A DNA stretch of 64,000 nt from CALJFL01 sp047633055 (GTDB taxonomy: Bacteria > Pseudomonadota > Gammaproteobacteria > Pseudomonadales > Halieaceae), in assembly GCA_047633055.1 (NCBI GenBank), contig JBLIEI010000018.1:1-64000 (forward strand), written 5' to 3'. Each line of letters starts with the position of its first letter. Position 1 is the stretch's first letter. The notes below the pieces were generated by a model. That model did not search any database, was not told the DNA's origin, and was given only the letters and a program-made list of their open reading frames with translations. The position numbers and the translations under genes were made by a program. Positions 34,185 to 42,567 of this stretch are shown here, one piece after another.

Positions 34185-34529
34185 CTAGCCGTCCCTCTGC
34201 TGCTGGAACAGGCGCACCTCGGCCAGTACCAGCTGGGCAACAAGTTTGAGCAGCAGCGCATGATTTTCTTTACGTACCCCCTCAAGCCCAGCGCTAATCT
34301 GCTCCTTAAGCGTCGCTCCTTGCTCAACCGATAAGCTCTGTGGAAGGTCTACCTTAAAACTGTATTGCCCGGATTCACTGAGCTGCGCATACGTTTGAGT
34401 AAGTTGAGTCGCAGCGAAATCGATTAGCGGTTGGTCAGCGCCTTTGGTTGCCAGCAATGAACGCAATTCGCGGTCTAGAAAAGCTAAGCCCTTGGCTTGT
34501 TGCGATGGGAATTCTAGGACATCCCCCAT
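34185..34529 (-). CDS. conserved-looking hypothetical protein, 114 aa
   Basis: I do not recognise this protein. It has 114 residues, is soluble and helical, and begins MGDVLEFPSQQAKGLAFLDRELR. A polar middle (YSFKVDLPQSLSVEQGATL near 56) is followed by a Leu-rich amphipathic helix (ALLLKLVAQLVLAEVRLFQQQ near 90). It has no signal peptide or membrane segment. It lies tail-to-tail with greA (7 bp apart) and on the same strand as yhbY. Codon use resembles the neighbours, so I take it to be a real gene. Confidence 0.62.
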   Translation of the reverse strand: MGDVLEFPSQQAKGLAFLDRELRSLLATKGADQPLIDFAATQLTQTYAQLSESGQYSFKVDLPQSLSVEQGATLKEQISAGLEGVRKENHALLLKLVAQLVLAEVRLFQQQRDG

Positions 34530-34619
34530 GGTGCTTGGTTACCTATCGGTGGGTTTACGAGTCATCATAGCGGTTGCGTACTGCGAAGTGCCAGCCAAAT
34601 CAGTACTTCACCTGGGCGT

Positions 34620-34931
34620 TCAGACTGGCCGCATCAAGTTAGATTTGCGCGGATCCGGGGCTTTAGTCCTCCGCAAAACAAGAATCATGCTGCCAATGCT
34701 GTGTATGATTTCCGCCTTGGTTTGCTTGCACAATTCTTCACTTATCTGGGTGCGTTCTTCCTTACCGCCAACAGCGAGCTTGATCTTGATCAGTTCATGG
34801 TCGGACAGCGCCCGGTCGATCTCCCCGATTACAGTCTCACTCAAGCCCTTGCCAGCAACAGTGACTACCGGCTTTAGTTTGTGGCCAATCGCTCGCATTT
34901 GACGCTTGGCCTGATTGTTTGTCTTGCTCAT
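34620..34931 (-). CDS. yhbY: ribosome-assembly RNA-binding protein YhbY (CRM domain)
   Basis: This 103-residue single CRM-domain protein shows RAIGHKLKPVVTVAGKGLSETVIGEIDRAL near residues 13-42, including the conserved GxxG-like loop, and IGSMILVLRR near the end. It binds precursors of the large ribosomal subunit. It is divergent from rlmE (34931 against 35019), as in many gammaproteobacteria, so the 87-bp gap must hold both promoters. Confidence 0.93.
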   Translation of the reverse strand: MSKTNNQAKRQMRAIGHKLKPVVTVAGKGLSETVIGEIDRALSDHELIKIKLAVGGKEERTQISEELCKQTKAEIIHSIGSMILVLRRTKAPDPRKSNLMRPV

Positions 34932-35018
34932 AGGGATTCCGAGTTACAATGGCGGGTCCATGGGGGCGCGTATTCTACACAAGCCTCTGCTCCGCTGATA
35001 CCAATTGAAAGCCTCAAT

Positions 35019-35645
35019 ATGGCCAAAAAACACTCATCCAGCAAAGCGTGGTTGAAAGAACACCGCGACGACTTTTACGTCCAGCAGGCCCTGCGTGATG
35101 GTTATCGCTCGCGTGCCTGCTACAAACTGCTTGAACTGCAGGAGCGCGACCGGCTGATCAGGCCAGGGATGACGGTGATGGATCTGGGGTGCGCGCCTGG
35201 CGGTTGGTCGCAGGTTGCGGCTGACCTTGTAGGGCATAAGGGGCGGGTGATTGCTTCAGATATACTGCCCATGGACGGCCTGGCGGGCGTTGAGTTTATT
35301 GAGGGAGATTTTACCGAAGACGCGGTTTTTGAGCGGATTTTAGCGGAAGTTGGGGACAGCCCGGTTGATCTTGTGGTGTCTGACATGGCGCCTAATATCA
35401 GCGGCATGGCGGCCGTGGATCAGCCCGTGTCCATGCACTTGGTGGACCTTGCGCTAGATATGGCGCGGAGCGTCCTCAAGCCAGGCGGGTCATTTGTGGC
35501 CAAAGTATTCCAGGGAGAGGGGTTCGATCAGCTGGTGAGGGATGCTCGTGGTAGTTTTGGTAAGGTAGTGACGCGCAAACCTAAAGCATCCAGGCCGCGA
35601 TCCCGTGAGGTTTATCTTGTAGCCCATGACTTCAAAGAGGGTTGA
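35019..35645 (+). CDS. rlmE: 23S rRNA 2'-O-methyltransferase RlmE (FtsJ)
   Basis: This 208-residue enzyme methylates the 2'-O of U2552 in 23S rRNA using SAM. The SAM motif MDLGCAPGGWSQVA lies near residue 54, and the catalytic K-D-K-E set is expected around KAWLKEH, VVSDMAPNISG near 123, KVFQGEG near 164 and SREVYLVAHDF near the end. The ATG at 35019 (MAKKHSSSKAW) gives the family length. Longer readings upstream overlap the divergent promoter zone. ftsH follows after about 210 bp. Confidence 0.95.
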   Translation: MAKKHSSSKAWLKEHRDDFYVQQALRDGYRSRACYKLLELQERDRLIRPGMTVMDLGCAPGGWSQVAADLVGHKGRVIASDILPMDGLAGVEFIEGDFTEDAVFERILAEVGDSPVDLVVSDMAPNISGMAAVDQPVSMHLVDLALDMARSVLKPGGSFVAKVFQGEGFDQLVRDARGSFGKVVTRKPKASRPRSREVYLVAHDFKEG

Positions 35646-35855
35646 AAAATGGAGCCCTCGCCCCAAGTGTAGTAACTTGACGAGATAGGTTTCCCGTGTT
35701 CATGCGTATATATTTCAAAGGCAGCAAACGTTGTCGGACCAATTGCCACAGATTGTCGAGGTAAATGGTTATAATCCTTTTATACTACTTAGGGAGCAGG
35801 AGCTGCCACACCCGCCACGGGGCGGTGAATTAGTGAGAATGCAGCAGTGAGAAAT

Positions 35856-37775
35856 ATGGCTAAAAATTTACTACTGTGGCTTGTAATAGCCGCCGTGTTG
35901 TTGTCAGTGTTCAACAACTTTAATATGCAAGAGTCGACCGAGCAGGTTGGCTATTCTGATTTTATTCAGGAAATTCAGTCCGAGCGGATCAAAAAAGTCG
36001 TAGTGGAGGGCCTGACCATCTCGGGTGAGCGCTACGACGGCTCTACCTTTGAAACCGTCCGTCCTATGGTTGAAGATCCAAAGCTGATGGACGACCTGCT
36101 GACCCATAATGTTGAAGTGGAAGGCCGCAAGCCGGAGCAGCAGAGCGTCTGGACGCAACTGTTGGTTGCCAGTTTCCCGATACTCATCATTATTGCTGTG
36201 TTCATGTTTTTTATGCGCCAGATGCAAGGTGGTGGTGGTGGCCGTGGCGGCCCGATGAGCTTTGGCAAGAGTAAGGCCCGGTTGTTAGGCGAAGATCAAA
36301 TTACAACGACTTTCGCCGATGTGGCTGGCGTGGACGAGGCCAAGGAAGATGTGAAGGAATTGGTCGACTTCCTTAGCGACCCCAGTCGCTTCCAGAAATT
36401 GGGTGGCCGGATTCCGCGCGGTATATTGATGGTAGGGCAGCCTGGTACAGGTAAAACGCTACTGGCAAAAGCGATTGCCGGAGAGGCCAAGGTGCCGTTT
36501 TTCTCTATCTCGGGATCCGATTTCGTCGAAATGTTTGTCGGCGTTGGCGCATCGAGAGTGCGCGATATGTTTGAGCAGGCCAAGAAACAATCGCCCTGTA
36601 TTATTTTCATTGATGAAATCGACGCGGTCGGTCGCCAGCGTGGCGCAGGTATGGGCGGCGGTCACGATGAGCGTGAACAAACGCTCAACCAGCTGTTGGT
36701 AGAAATGGATGGATTCGAAGTTAATGATGGCGTCATTGTCATCGCCGCTACTAACCGCCCCGATGTATTGGATTCGGCGTTACTGCGACCCGGTCGCTTT
36801 GACCGTCAGGTCGTGGTTGGTCTGCCGGATATCCGCGGTCGTGAACAGATTCTGAAAGTACACATGCGCAAAGTTCCGTTGTCTGAAGACGTGGAGGCCT
36901 CGAAAATTGCTCGCGGTACTCCTGGATTTTCCGGTGCTGATCTTGCGAATCTGGTAAACGAAGCTGCATTGTTTGCTGCACGTTCCGATGTTCGCACTGT
37001 TGGTATGGAGCAATTTGAAAAGGCTAAAGACAAAATCATGATGGGCGCAGAGCGCAAGTCGATGGTGATGTCGGATAATGAGAAGCGCAACACGGCTTAC
37101 CATGAGGCCGGGCACGCAATTGTTGGCCGTCTGGTGCCGGAGCATGACCCGGTTTACAAAGTCAGCATCATTCCTCGCGGTAGAGCACTGGGTGTGACCA
37201 TGTTTTTGCCGGAAGAGGATCGCTACAGTCACAGCCGCAGGCATATCATGAGCCAGATCTGTAGCCTGTTTGGCGGTCGTATTGCTGAGGAAATGACCCT
37301 CGGTAAAGATGGCGTAACGACGGGTGCCTCTAATGACATTCAGAGGGCCACGGAGATCGCCCGCAAGATGGTGACTCAATGGGGTCTTTCCGAAAAAATG
37401 GGCCCATTGCTGTATGACGATGCAAGTGAAGAGGTGTTTTTGGGTCGCAGCGCCGGCCAGCCGGTCAAGTCGGTCTCTGGTGAAACCGCGAAGGCAATCG
37501 ATGAGGAAGTTCGCCGGATTATCGACGAGTGTTATGGCATTGCCCAGCGGTTGTTAGAGGAAAACTTTGATAAATTGCACTCGATGGCAGATGCCTTAAT
37601 GCTGTACGAAACAATCGATGCCGATCAAATCGAAGAGATCATGTCCGGACGAGAGCCCGGAGTACCCAAAGACTGGGAGAAAAAACCCGACGATCAGGAC
37701 TCAGGCGCCAAGCCAGCCGCCGATGAGAAACCTGGCACTGCCAGTCCCATAGGTGGCCCAGCCGGCGAACATTGA
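35856..37775 (+). CDS. ftsH: ATP-dependent membrane zinc protease FtsH
   Basis: This 639-residue membrane AAA protease degrades unassembled membrane proteins and short-lived cytoplasmic regulators. Two membrane helices (about residues 4-22 and 98-118) flank a periplasmic domain. Walker A reads VGQPGTGKT near 190, Walker B is FIDEID near 248, the second region of homology is near 300, and the zinc site HEAGH lies near 415. The Walker A has Gln where most FtsH proteins have Pro. The ATG at 35856 (MAKNLLLWLV) is the family start. A possible -10 TATAAT lies at 35770. Confidence 0.97.
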   Translation: MAKNLLLWLVIAAVLLSVFNNFNMQESTEQVGYSDFIQEIQSERIKKVVVEGLTISGERYDGSTFETVRPMVEDPKLMDDLLTHNVEVEGRKPEQQSVWTQLLVASFPILIIIAVFMFFMRQMQGGGGGRGGPMSFGKSKARLLGEDQITTTFADVAGVDEAKEDVKELVDFLSDPSRFQKLGGRIPRGILMVGQPGTGKTLLAKAIAGEAKVPFFSISGSDFVEMFVGVGASRVRDMFEQAKKQSPCIIFIDEIDAVGRQRGAGMGGGHDEREQTLNQLLVEMDGFEVNDGVIVIAATNRPDVLDSALLRPGRFDRQVVVGLPDIRGREQILKVHMRKVPLSEDVEASKIARGTPGFSGADLANLVNEAALFAARSDVRTVGMEQFEKAKDKIMMGAERKSMVMSDNEKRNTAYHEAGHAIVGRLVPEHDPVYKVSIIPRGRALGVTMFLPEEDRYSHSRRHIMSQICSLFGGRIAEEMTLGKDGVTTGASNDIQRATEIARKMVTQWGLSEKMGPLLYDDASEEVFLGRSAGQPVKSVSGETAKAIDEEVRRIIDECYGIAQRLLEENFDKLHSMADALMLYETIDADQIEEIMSGREPGVPKDWEKKPDDQDSGAKPAADEKPGTASPIGGPAGEH

Positions 37776-37788
37776 CCTCGGTTGCACA

Positions 37789-38664
37789 ATGACTTCAGTT
37801 ATTGCTACCCCTGTCCCGGCGCTTGATTGCGCCGGACGTATTTTGGACTTGTCACGTCCTCAAGTTATGGGGGTGATCAATACTACGCCGGATTCGTTTT
37901 CTGACGGTGGTAGTCTCTACCGAGCGGGCAAACTGAACCTGGAAAGAGCCATGGAGCGAGCTCGCGCTATGGTCGATGCCGGAGCGGCAATTCTGGATGT
38001 CGGGGGTGAATCAACCAGACCCGGTGCCGACACGGTGTCCCTTGATCAGGAGCTGGCTCGGGTTATTCCTCTGATGACTGCCATATCTGCTGAACTGGAT
38101 GTGATTATTTCTATCGATACCAGTTCACCTCAGGTGATGCTGGCGGCAGGAGTTGCCGGTGCCGGCATTATAAATGACGTTCGTGCTCTGAGTCGTGAAG
38201 GGGCGCTGGAGGCGGCAGCATCTTCCGGCTTGCCCATATGCCTCATGCATATGCAGGGCGTGCCTGACACGATGCAAAAAGCCCCCGCCTACCATGATGT
38301 GGTCGACGAAGTGAAGTCCTTTCTGATGGCAGCAGTACAGCGTTGTCAGCAGGCTGGCATTGGCAGTGAGCGAATTCTGATCGACCCTGGCATCGGCTTT
38401 GGTAAAAGCGTGACGCACAATCTACAGTTATTGGGTGGCTTGTCAGAGCTGGTCGCTACTGGCCAACCGGTAGTTGTCGGCTTTTCCCGTAAATCGATGA
38501 TCGGTAAACTACTCAAACGCGATATGGATCAGCGCCTGCCCGCCAGTCTGGCACTCGCAGTGCTGGCGGTTGAACGTGGCGCGTCCATAATTAGAACTCA
38601 CGATGTTGCCGAGACCGTAGATGCGGTGGCAATGTCGGTAGCTTTGAGGGAGTTGGGGGGTTGA
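37789..38664 (+). CDS. folP: dihydropteroate synthase
   Basis: This 291-residue TIM-barrel enzyme joins para-aminobenzoate to dihydropterin pyrophosphate, the step blocked by sulfonamides. Signatures are MGVINTTPDSFSDGG near residue 26 and ILDVGGESTRPGA near 62. The ATG at 37789 is chosen from the usual N-terminal length, although the frame is open farther into ftsH. It is followed immediately by glmM, whose ATG overlaps the folP TGA by one base. ftsH-folP-glmM is a conserved order. Confidence 0.96.
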   Translation: MTSVIATPVPALDCAGRILDLSRPQVMGVINTTPDSFSDGGSLYRAGKLNLERAMERARAMVDAGAAILDVGGESTRPGADTVSLDQELARVIPLMTAISAELDVIISIDTSSPQVMLAAGVAGAGIINDVRALSREGALEAAASSGLPICLMHMQGVPDTMQKAPAYHDVVDEVKSFLMAAVQRCQQAGIGSERILIDPGIGFGKSVTHNLQLLGGLSELVATGQPVVVGFSRKSMIGKLLKRDMDQRLPASLALAVLAVERGASIIRTHDVAETVDAVAMSVALRELGG

Positions 38665-40013
38665 TGTCTAAGCAATATTTTGGAACCGACGGTATCCGCG
38701 GTGCTGTTGGTCATGCGCCTATAACGCCCGATTTCATGTTGAAGTTGGGATGGGCCTGCGGTCGGGTGTTCACCCGCCACGCCGATAAGCAAGGCCACTG
38801 CACCGTTATCATCGGCAAGGATACTCGTGTATCTGGGTATATGTTTGAGTCTGCCCTGGAGGCGGGGCTGGTGGCCGCTGGGGTCGATGTGAAATTGTTG
38901 GGACCCATGCCGACCCCGGCAGTGGCGTTAATGACAAGAACCCAGAATGCCGACGCGGGAATTGTTATCAGTGCATCGCACAATCCGTTTTACGATAACG
39001 GGATTAAATTCTTCTCAGCTTCCGGTTCCAAGCTTGCTGATTATGTAGAACTGGAGATTGAAGCCGAACTGGAACTGGAACTGGTGACTGCGCAATCGCG
39101 TGATATCGGCAAGGTCGTGCGGGTAGTAGACGCGCCTGGCCGCTATATAGAATTTTGCAAATCCACGGTGCCAGAAGGTTTTAGTCTTCGTGGTCTGAAA
39201 ATCGCCGTTGACTGCGCCAATGGCGCGACCTACCACATTGCTCCAAGCGTATTTAGAGAATTGGGTGCCGACGTGATTACCCTTGGCGCGCAGCCCGACG
39301 GCTTTAATATTAACGACGGTGTTGGCTCAACCGATACCGCCAAATTGTCAGAGACAGTGGTCGAACATAAAGCCGATCTGGGTATCGCCTATGACGGCGA
39401 CGGCGACCGTGTATTATTGGTTGACGCTCAGGGACAGCTGGTGGATGGCGATGAGCTGATTTACATAATCGCCAGTCACCGCCTGGCCACAGGTAAGGCC
39501 GATGCTGGCGTGGTCGGCACTCTGATGTCCAATCTCGGGTTGGAAGTTGCTCTACGCGAAGCGGGGCTGCAGTTCGTGCGGGCCAATGTTGGCGACCGCC
39601 ACGTCAAGGCAATGATGGAGGTTCATGGCTGGCACCTGGGCGGTGAGTCCTCTGGACACATTATTTGCTCGGATGTCACTACCACCGGTGATGGCATTGT
39701 TGCCTCACTGCAGGTATTGCTGGCAATGCGGCAAGCGAACACCGATTTGGCCACGCTGCGCCATGGTATGAAAAAATACCCCCAGACTATGATTAACGTG
39801 AAAGTCGTTGGCAAGCCGGACCTGGCCGCTTTTCCTGCATTGGATGATGCGGTCGGTGCGGCGGAGCAGCGGTTGGGCGAGCGCGGTCGGGTATTGCTGC
39901 GCCCTTCCGGTACGGAATCGGTGGTGCGGGTGATGATTGAAGGCCAAGATGCTGCGGAAGTGAAGCAGCTCTGTGAGGAACTTGCGTCTGTAGTAGGTGA
40001 GCTTTTCGGCTGA
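38664..40013 (+). CDS. glmM: phosphoglucosamine mutase
   Basis: This 449-residue phosphohexomutase converts glucosamine-6-P to glucosamine-1-P for peptidoglycan and lipopolysaccharide. It begins with YFGTDGIRG. The phosphoserine loop ISASHNPFYDNGIKFF lies near residue 98, the metal loop DGDGDRVL near 244, and the substrate loops GGESSGH near 325 and RPSGTESVVRVM near 413. The start overlaps the folP stop by one base. Confidence 0.97.
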   Translation: MSKQYFGTDGIRGAVGHAPITPDFMLKLGWACGRVFTRHADKQGHCTVIIGKDTRVSGYMFESALEAGLVAAGVDVKLLGPMPTPAVALMTRTQNADAGIVISASHNPFYDNGIKFFSASGSKLADYVELEIEAELELELVTAQSRDIGKVVRVVDAPGRYIEFCKSTVPEGFSLRGLKIAVDCANGATYHIAPSVFRELGADVITLGAQPDGFNINDGVGSTDTAKLSETVVEHKADLGIAYDGDGDRVLLVDAQGQLVDGDELIYIIASHRLATGKADAGVVGTLMSNLGLEVALREAGLQFVRANVGDRHVKAMMEVHGWHLGGESSGHIICSDVTTTGDGIVASLQVLLAMRQANTDLATLRHGMKKYPQTMINVKVVGKPDLAAFPALDDAVGAAEQRLGERGRVLLRPSGTESVVRVMIEGQDAAEVKQLCEELASVVGELFG

Positions 40014-40090
40014 ATACCACTTCGCGGAGTCTTGTAACCATCGGATATCTTGGTTAATATTGCGGCCGCTTTTTTTGCTGGGAGATCGAC

Positions 40091-40828
40091 GTGCGGCGTG
40101 TCCTTGTTGCAGGCAATTGGAAGATGAACGGTACGCGGGTCAGCGTCGAGGAATTGCTCACCGGGCTTGTCGATGCGACCGCTAGCGCTGAAATTGTTGT
40201 TTGTCCTGCAGCGATCCATATCAGTCAAGTGGCGGCGCGCTGTACTGGCAGTGAAATTCAGGTAGGCGCGCAGGATTGCAGTCATATGGCATCTGGCGCG
40301 TTTACTGGCGAAATAGCAGCGCCGATGCTGACGGATATGGGTTGCGACTGGGTCGTCTTGGGACATTCGGAGCGACGCCAGTACCATGCGGAATCGGATG
40401 CCACGGTTGCGGCAAAATTAACCGCCGCTGTGGATGCTGGACTCAAGCCCATTGTCTGTGTCGGCGAAACTCTGGAGCAGCGCAAGCTGGGTGTGGCAGA
40501 TTCGGTAGTTGCCAGCCAATTGGCAGGGGCTCTTGAGGGTCAAGCCAGCCTCGCAGGCCTGGTGATTGCCTATGAGCCAGTTTGGGCGATAGGCACAGGG
40601 CTGACAGCAACGCCCGAGCAGGCGCAGGATATGCACGAATTTATCCGGGCCAGGCTGGCACAGGTGACAGGCGTGGATGCAGCCGCCACGAGAGTTTTAT
40701 ATGGCGGCAGTGTGAAGAGCAGCAATGCTGTCACCCTGTTTAGTCAGGCAGACATAGACGGTGCCCTGGTGGGCGGAGCAGCGTTGGACGCACAAGAATT
40801 TCGGCTGATTATTGCAGCCGCGCAGTAA
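40091..40828 (+). CDS. tpiA: triosephosphate isomerase
   Basis: This 245-residue glycolytic enzyme interconverts dihydroxyacetone phosphate and glyceraldehyde-3-phosphate. The N-terminal AGNWKMNG, the catalytic His in VVLGHSERRQYH near 95 and the catalytic Glu in VIAYEPVWAIGTG near 165 are intact. The start is GTG, with GGAGA about 8 bases upstream. It is followed by secG, as is usual in gammaproteobacteria. Confidence 0.97.
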   Translation: MRRVLVAGNWKMNGTRVSVEELLTGLVDATASAEIVVCPAAIHISQVAARCTGSEIQVGAQDCSHMASGAFTGEIAAPMLTDMGCDWVVLGHSERRQYHAESDATVAAKLTAAVDAGLKPIVCVGETLEQRKLGVADSVVASQLAGALEGQASLAGLVIAYEPVWAIGTGLTATPEQAQDMHEFIRARLAQVTGVDAAATRVLYGGSVKSSNAVTLFSQADIDGALVGGAALDAQEFRLIIAAAQ

Positions 40829-40887
40829 TAGCCGGCATAAGCCAGGCTTAATCAGATCGGGGACGCTCCTTAGAGGAGTAGGAAATT

Positions 40888-41262
40888 ATGGAACAAATTA
40901 TTTTATCAGTACATCTGTTGGTGGCCCTGGCCATCATCGGTCTGATTATGCTGCAGCAGGGCAAAGGCGCAGATATGGGCGCATCTTTTGGCGGCGGCGG
41001 CTCCCAGACTCTGTTTGGCAGTGATGGTAGTGGCAATGTGTTGACCAAGGCTACAGGCTTGTTGGTTGTGCTGTTTTTCTCCAGCAGTTTTGGCTTGGCA
41101 CTGATTGCCAACCAGAAAATGGAGGCGGTCAATGACCTCAATCTTGCCATCCCGACGGCGTTGGAAGCGCCGGCCACGCCAGCGCTGGAGTCCGACCTTC
41201 CTGTATTGGAAGTGGAAGCGCCCGCTGCTGTTGGTTTTGAGGGTGATGTACCAGGTCTCTAA
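40888..41262 (+). CDS. secG: preprotein translocase subunit SecG
   Basis: This 124-residue protein has two membrane helices (about residues 2-20 and 50-72). Between them is the conserved QQGKGADMGASFGGGGSQTLFG-type loop, which marks SecG. It assists SecYE in protein export. After the core, a roughly 45-residue acidic, Ala/Pro/Glu-rich tail is not essential in other species. The start has GGAGTAGG upstream. tRNA-Leu follows 15 bp after the stop and is probably on the same transcript. Confidence 0.95.
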   Translation: MEQIILSVHLLVALAIIGLIMLQQGKGADMGASFGGGGSQTLFGSDGSGNVLTKATGLLVVLFFSSSFGLALIANQKMEAVNDLNLAIPTALEAPATPALESDLPVLEVEAPAAVGFEGDVPGL

Positions 41263-41277
41263 GTAAAAAAGTTTTTA

Positions 41278-41363
41278 GCCGAAGTGGTGGAATTGGTAGA
41301 CACGCTATCTTGAGGGGGTAGTGAGCTATGCTCGTGCGGGTTCAAGTCCCGCCTTCGGCACCA
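41278..41363 (+). tRNA. leuU: tRNA-Leu (anticodon GAG)
   Basis: The 86-nt gene has acceptor stem GCCGAAG paired with CTTCGGC. The anticodon arm is CTATC-TTGAGGG-GGTAG (anticodon GAG). It has the long variable arm of class II tRNAs, a TTCAAGTCC T-loop region and an encoded CCA end. It matches E. coli leuU in type and position (secG-leuU-...-metY-rimP). Its 3' end is repeated twice just downstream. Confidence 0.96.
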
Positions 41364-41521
41364 TCTACAATCAAAGCTCTGCTATCGCAGAGTGCTCGTG
41401 CGGCCCTGGCCGGGCGCGCCACAAGCCCCGCCTTCGGCACCATCTACAATCAAAGCTCTGCTATCGCAGAGTGCTCGTGCGGCCCTGGCCGGGCGCGCCA
41501 CAAGTCCCGCCTTCGGTTACG
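41362..41521 (+). repeat. two 79-bp direct repeats carrying the tRNA-Leu 3' end
   Basis: From 41362 a 79-bp unit occurs twice in tandem (41362-41440 and 41441-41519), nearly identical apart from one C/T change and the last bases. Each unit holds a CTCTGC-TATC-GCAGAG hairpin and ends like the tRNA-Leu 3' part (GTGCTCGTGCGG, then AAGTCCCGCCTTCGG). The normal T-arm sequence between these two pieces is replaced by about 18 unrelated bases. The first unit ends with the full GGCACCA. This resembles the rtT-type repeats after E. coli tyrT. Confidence 0.85.
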
Positions 41522-41522
41522 A

Positions 41523-42050
41523 TCATAACCAGCGTCTGAAAAGATGCACCATCAGTGGTAGTGATATATAGCTCATCACGAGCGTTACTGCCGCAACCGC
41601 GAGCAAGGTCCCAAGCAACGGAAGCGTTGGAAACAACGGCCGAATCAGTGGTGGGATAAACAGCGAAACGGGCAAAATCGCTGAAAAGGCGACGAGTGTC
41701 ATCCGCCAGCTTGGTGGCCAGCTGGAGGCCTTAGGTGCCAGCCAATAGTCCAGCCCGCTAATCTGTTCCCGCGAGGTTTCTGCCTCGGCCAAGTTATGCA
41801 AGATTTTTAACTGTAGCGTCCGTTCCGGAGAATTGATCCAGTGGTTGTAATTCTCGTAGCTGTCAAAACTGTAGATGGTCACCCATTCGGATTGGATATC
41901 TTTCGGTTCTATCGTGCGCAGGCCTTTGTAGCCAGGAAAGCGGCTGCAAATCAGTGACATGGTTTTTGTTTCACGGCGATAGGCAGCCGCGCTTCCTTCG
42001 GGGACTTTCGAGCGAACGATGGCGGTGACTATTTCTTCAGTTTCCAACAT
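41523..42050 (-). CDS. antibiotic-biosynthesis-monooxygenase-domain protein with membrane tail
   Basis: This 175-residue protein has an N-terminal ABM/dimeric ferredoxin-like domain (about residues 8-100, with FPGYKGLRTIEPK and WVTIYSFDSYENYNHW) and two hydrophobic helices at about 117-137 and 143-165. Similar proteins are of unknown function. The ABM domain alone usually oxidises or merely binds small aromatic compounds. The gene sits in reverse orientation between leuU and metY, which are on the plus strand, and its end lies immediately beside the tRNA-Leu repeats. It may be an insertion into an otherwise conserved block. Confidence 0.72.
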   Translation of the reverse strand: MLETEEIVTAIVRSKVPEGSAAAYRRETKTMSLICSRFPGYKGLRTIEPKDIQSEWVTIYSFDSYENYNHWINSPERTLQLKILHNLAEAETSREQISGLDYWLAPKASSWPPSWRMTLVAFSAILPVSLFIPPLIRPLFPTLPLLGTLLAVAAVTLVMSYISLPLMVHLFRRWL

Positions 42051-42268
42051 AAAATCGGACTCTCCTTAACAAGTGACAATACAAAGGCTCCGCAATCGAC
42101 CGGGCCTGGCGGCTATTGCCGCTGACGGCATATTATACGCTCCAGCGCAGGTGATAGGCCCAGCTTGAGAAACTCCGCTCAAAGTACCAGGTGAATCTGT
42201 TATTTTAAGGGGGTTGCGGGGTTCTGGTACTGTCTTTAAAAATACCTCGTTTTTCGGCTTTTCTGCGG
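42051..42268. other. intergenic region upstream of metY promoter
   Basis: The 327-bp gap between the ABM-domain gene and tRNA-fMet holds the ABM gene's promoter on the minus strand and the metY promoter at 42269 on the plus strand. I see no ORF or RNA gene in this part. Confidence 0.4.
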
Positions 42269-42297
42269 TTGACCCTTGGGGAGTGCATACCTATAAT
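42269..42297 (+). promoter_or_regulatory. strong sigma-70 promoter of metY-rimP-nusA-infB
   Basis: TTGACC (42269-42274), a 17-bp spacer and a perfect TATAAT (42292-42297), followed by a GC-rich GCACG discriminator, make this the best promoter in the window. Transcription from about 42304 precedes tRNA-fMet by about 75 nt. GC-rich discriminators are typical of stringently controlled stable-RNA promoters. Confidence 0.85.
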
Positions 42298-42377
42298 GCA
42301 CGTCCTCGATTTGGCGGCCAGCAGTAGTGGACGTTGAAGTGAAGTGCCAAGGGGCCTTTACAGCGAGGAAGTTTTGA

Positions 42378-42454
<77 letters not shown>

Positions 42455-42497
42455 ATATTGTATTACCGGCTCCAGATTTAAGGTAATACGACGTATT

Positions 42498-42520
42498 AAG
42501 CCCCTTTTTTGGGGCTTTTT
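42498..42520 (+). terminator. intrinsic terminator between metY and rimP
   Basis: AAGCCCC pairs with GGGGCTT around a TTTTTT loop and is followed by more T residues (to 42520). It would end most metY transcripts. The rimP operon must rely on read-through or antitermination, as in E. coli, where this operon is fed in part from the metY promoter. Confidence 0.82.
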
Positions 42521-42567
42521 CGTATTTGAAGGAAAAGTTTCCGGCGGGATACCGCGGTGGAGAGTGC

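Noticed and set aside
35646..35800. Sigma-32 heat-shock promoter before ftsH
   Set aside because: CTTGAC and CCCGTG occur but are only about 10 bases apart instead of 13 or more. The TATAAT at 35770 has no -35 box at proper spacing.
41362..41521. CRISPR array or phage attachment site at tRNA-Leu
   Set aside because: The copies are contiguous 79-bp units without spacers, and no integrase, prophage gene or cas gene is nearby.
41321..41539. Plus-strand ORFs through tRNA-Leu and its repeats
   Set aside because: They translate the tRNA and the repeats. The apparent protein repeats come from the 79-bp DNA repeat.
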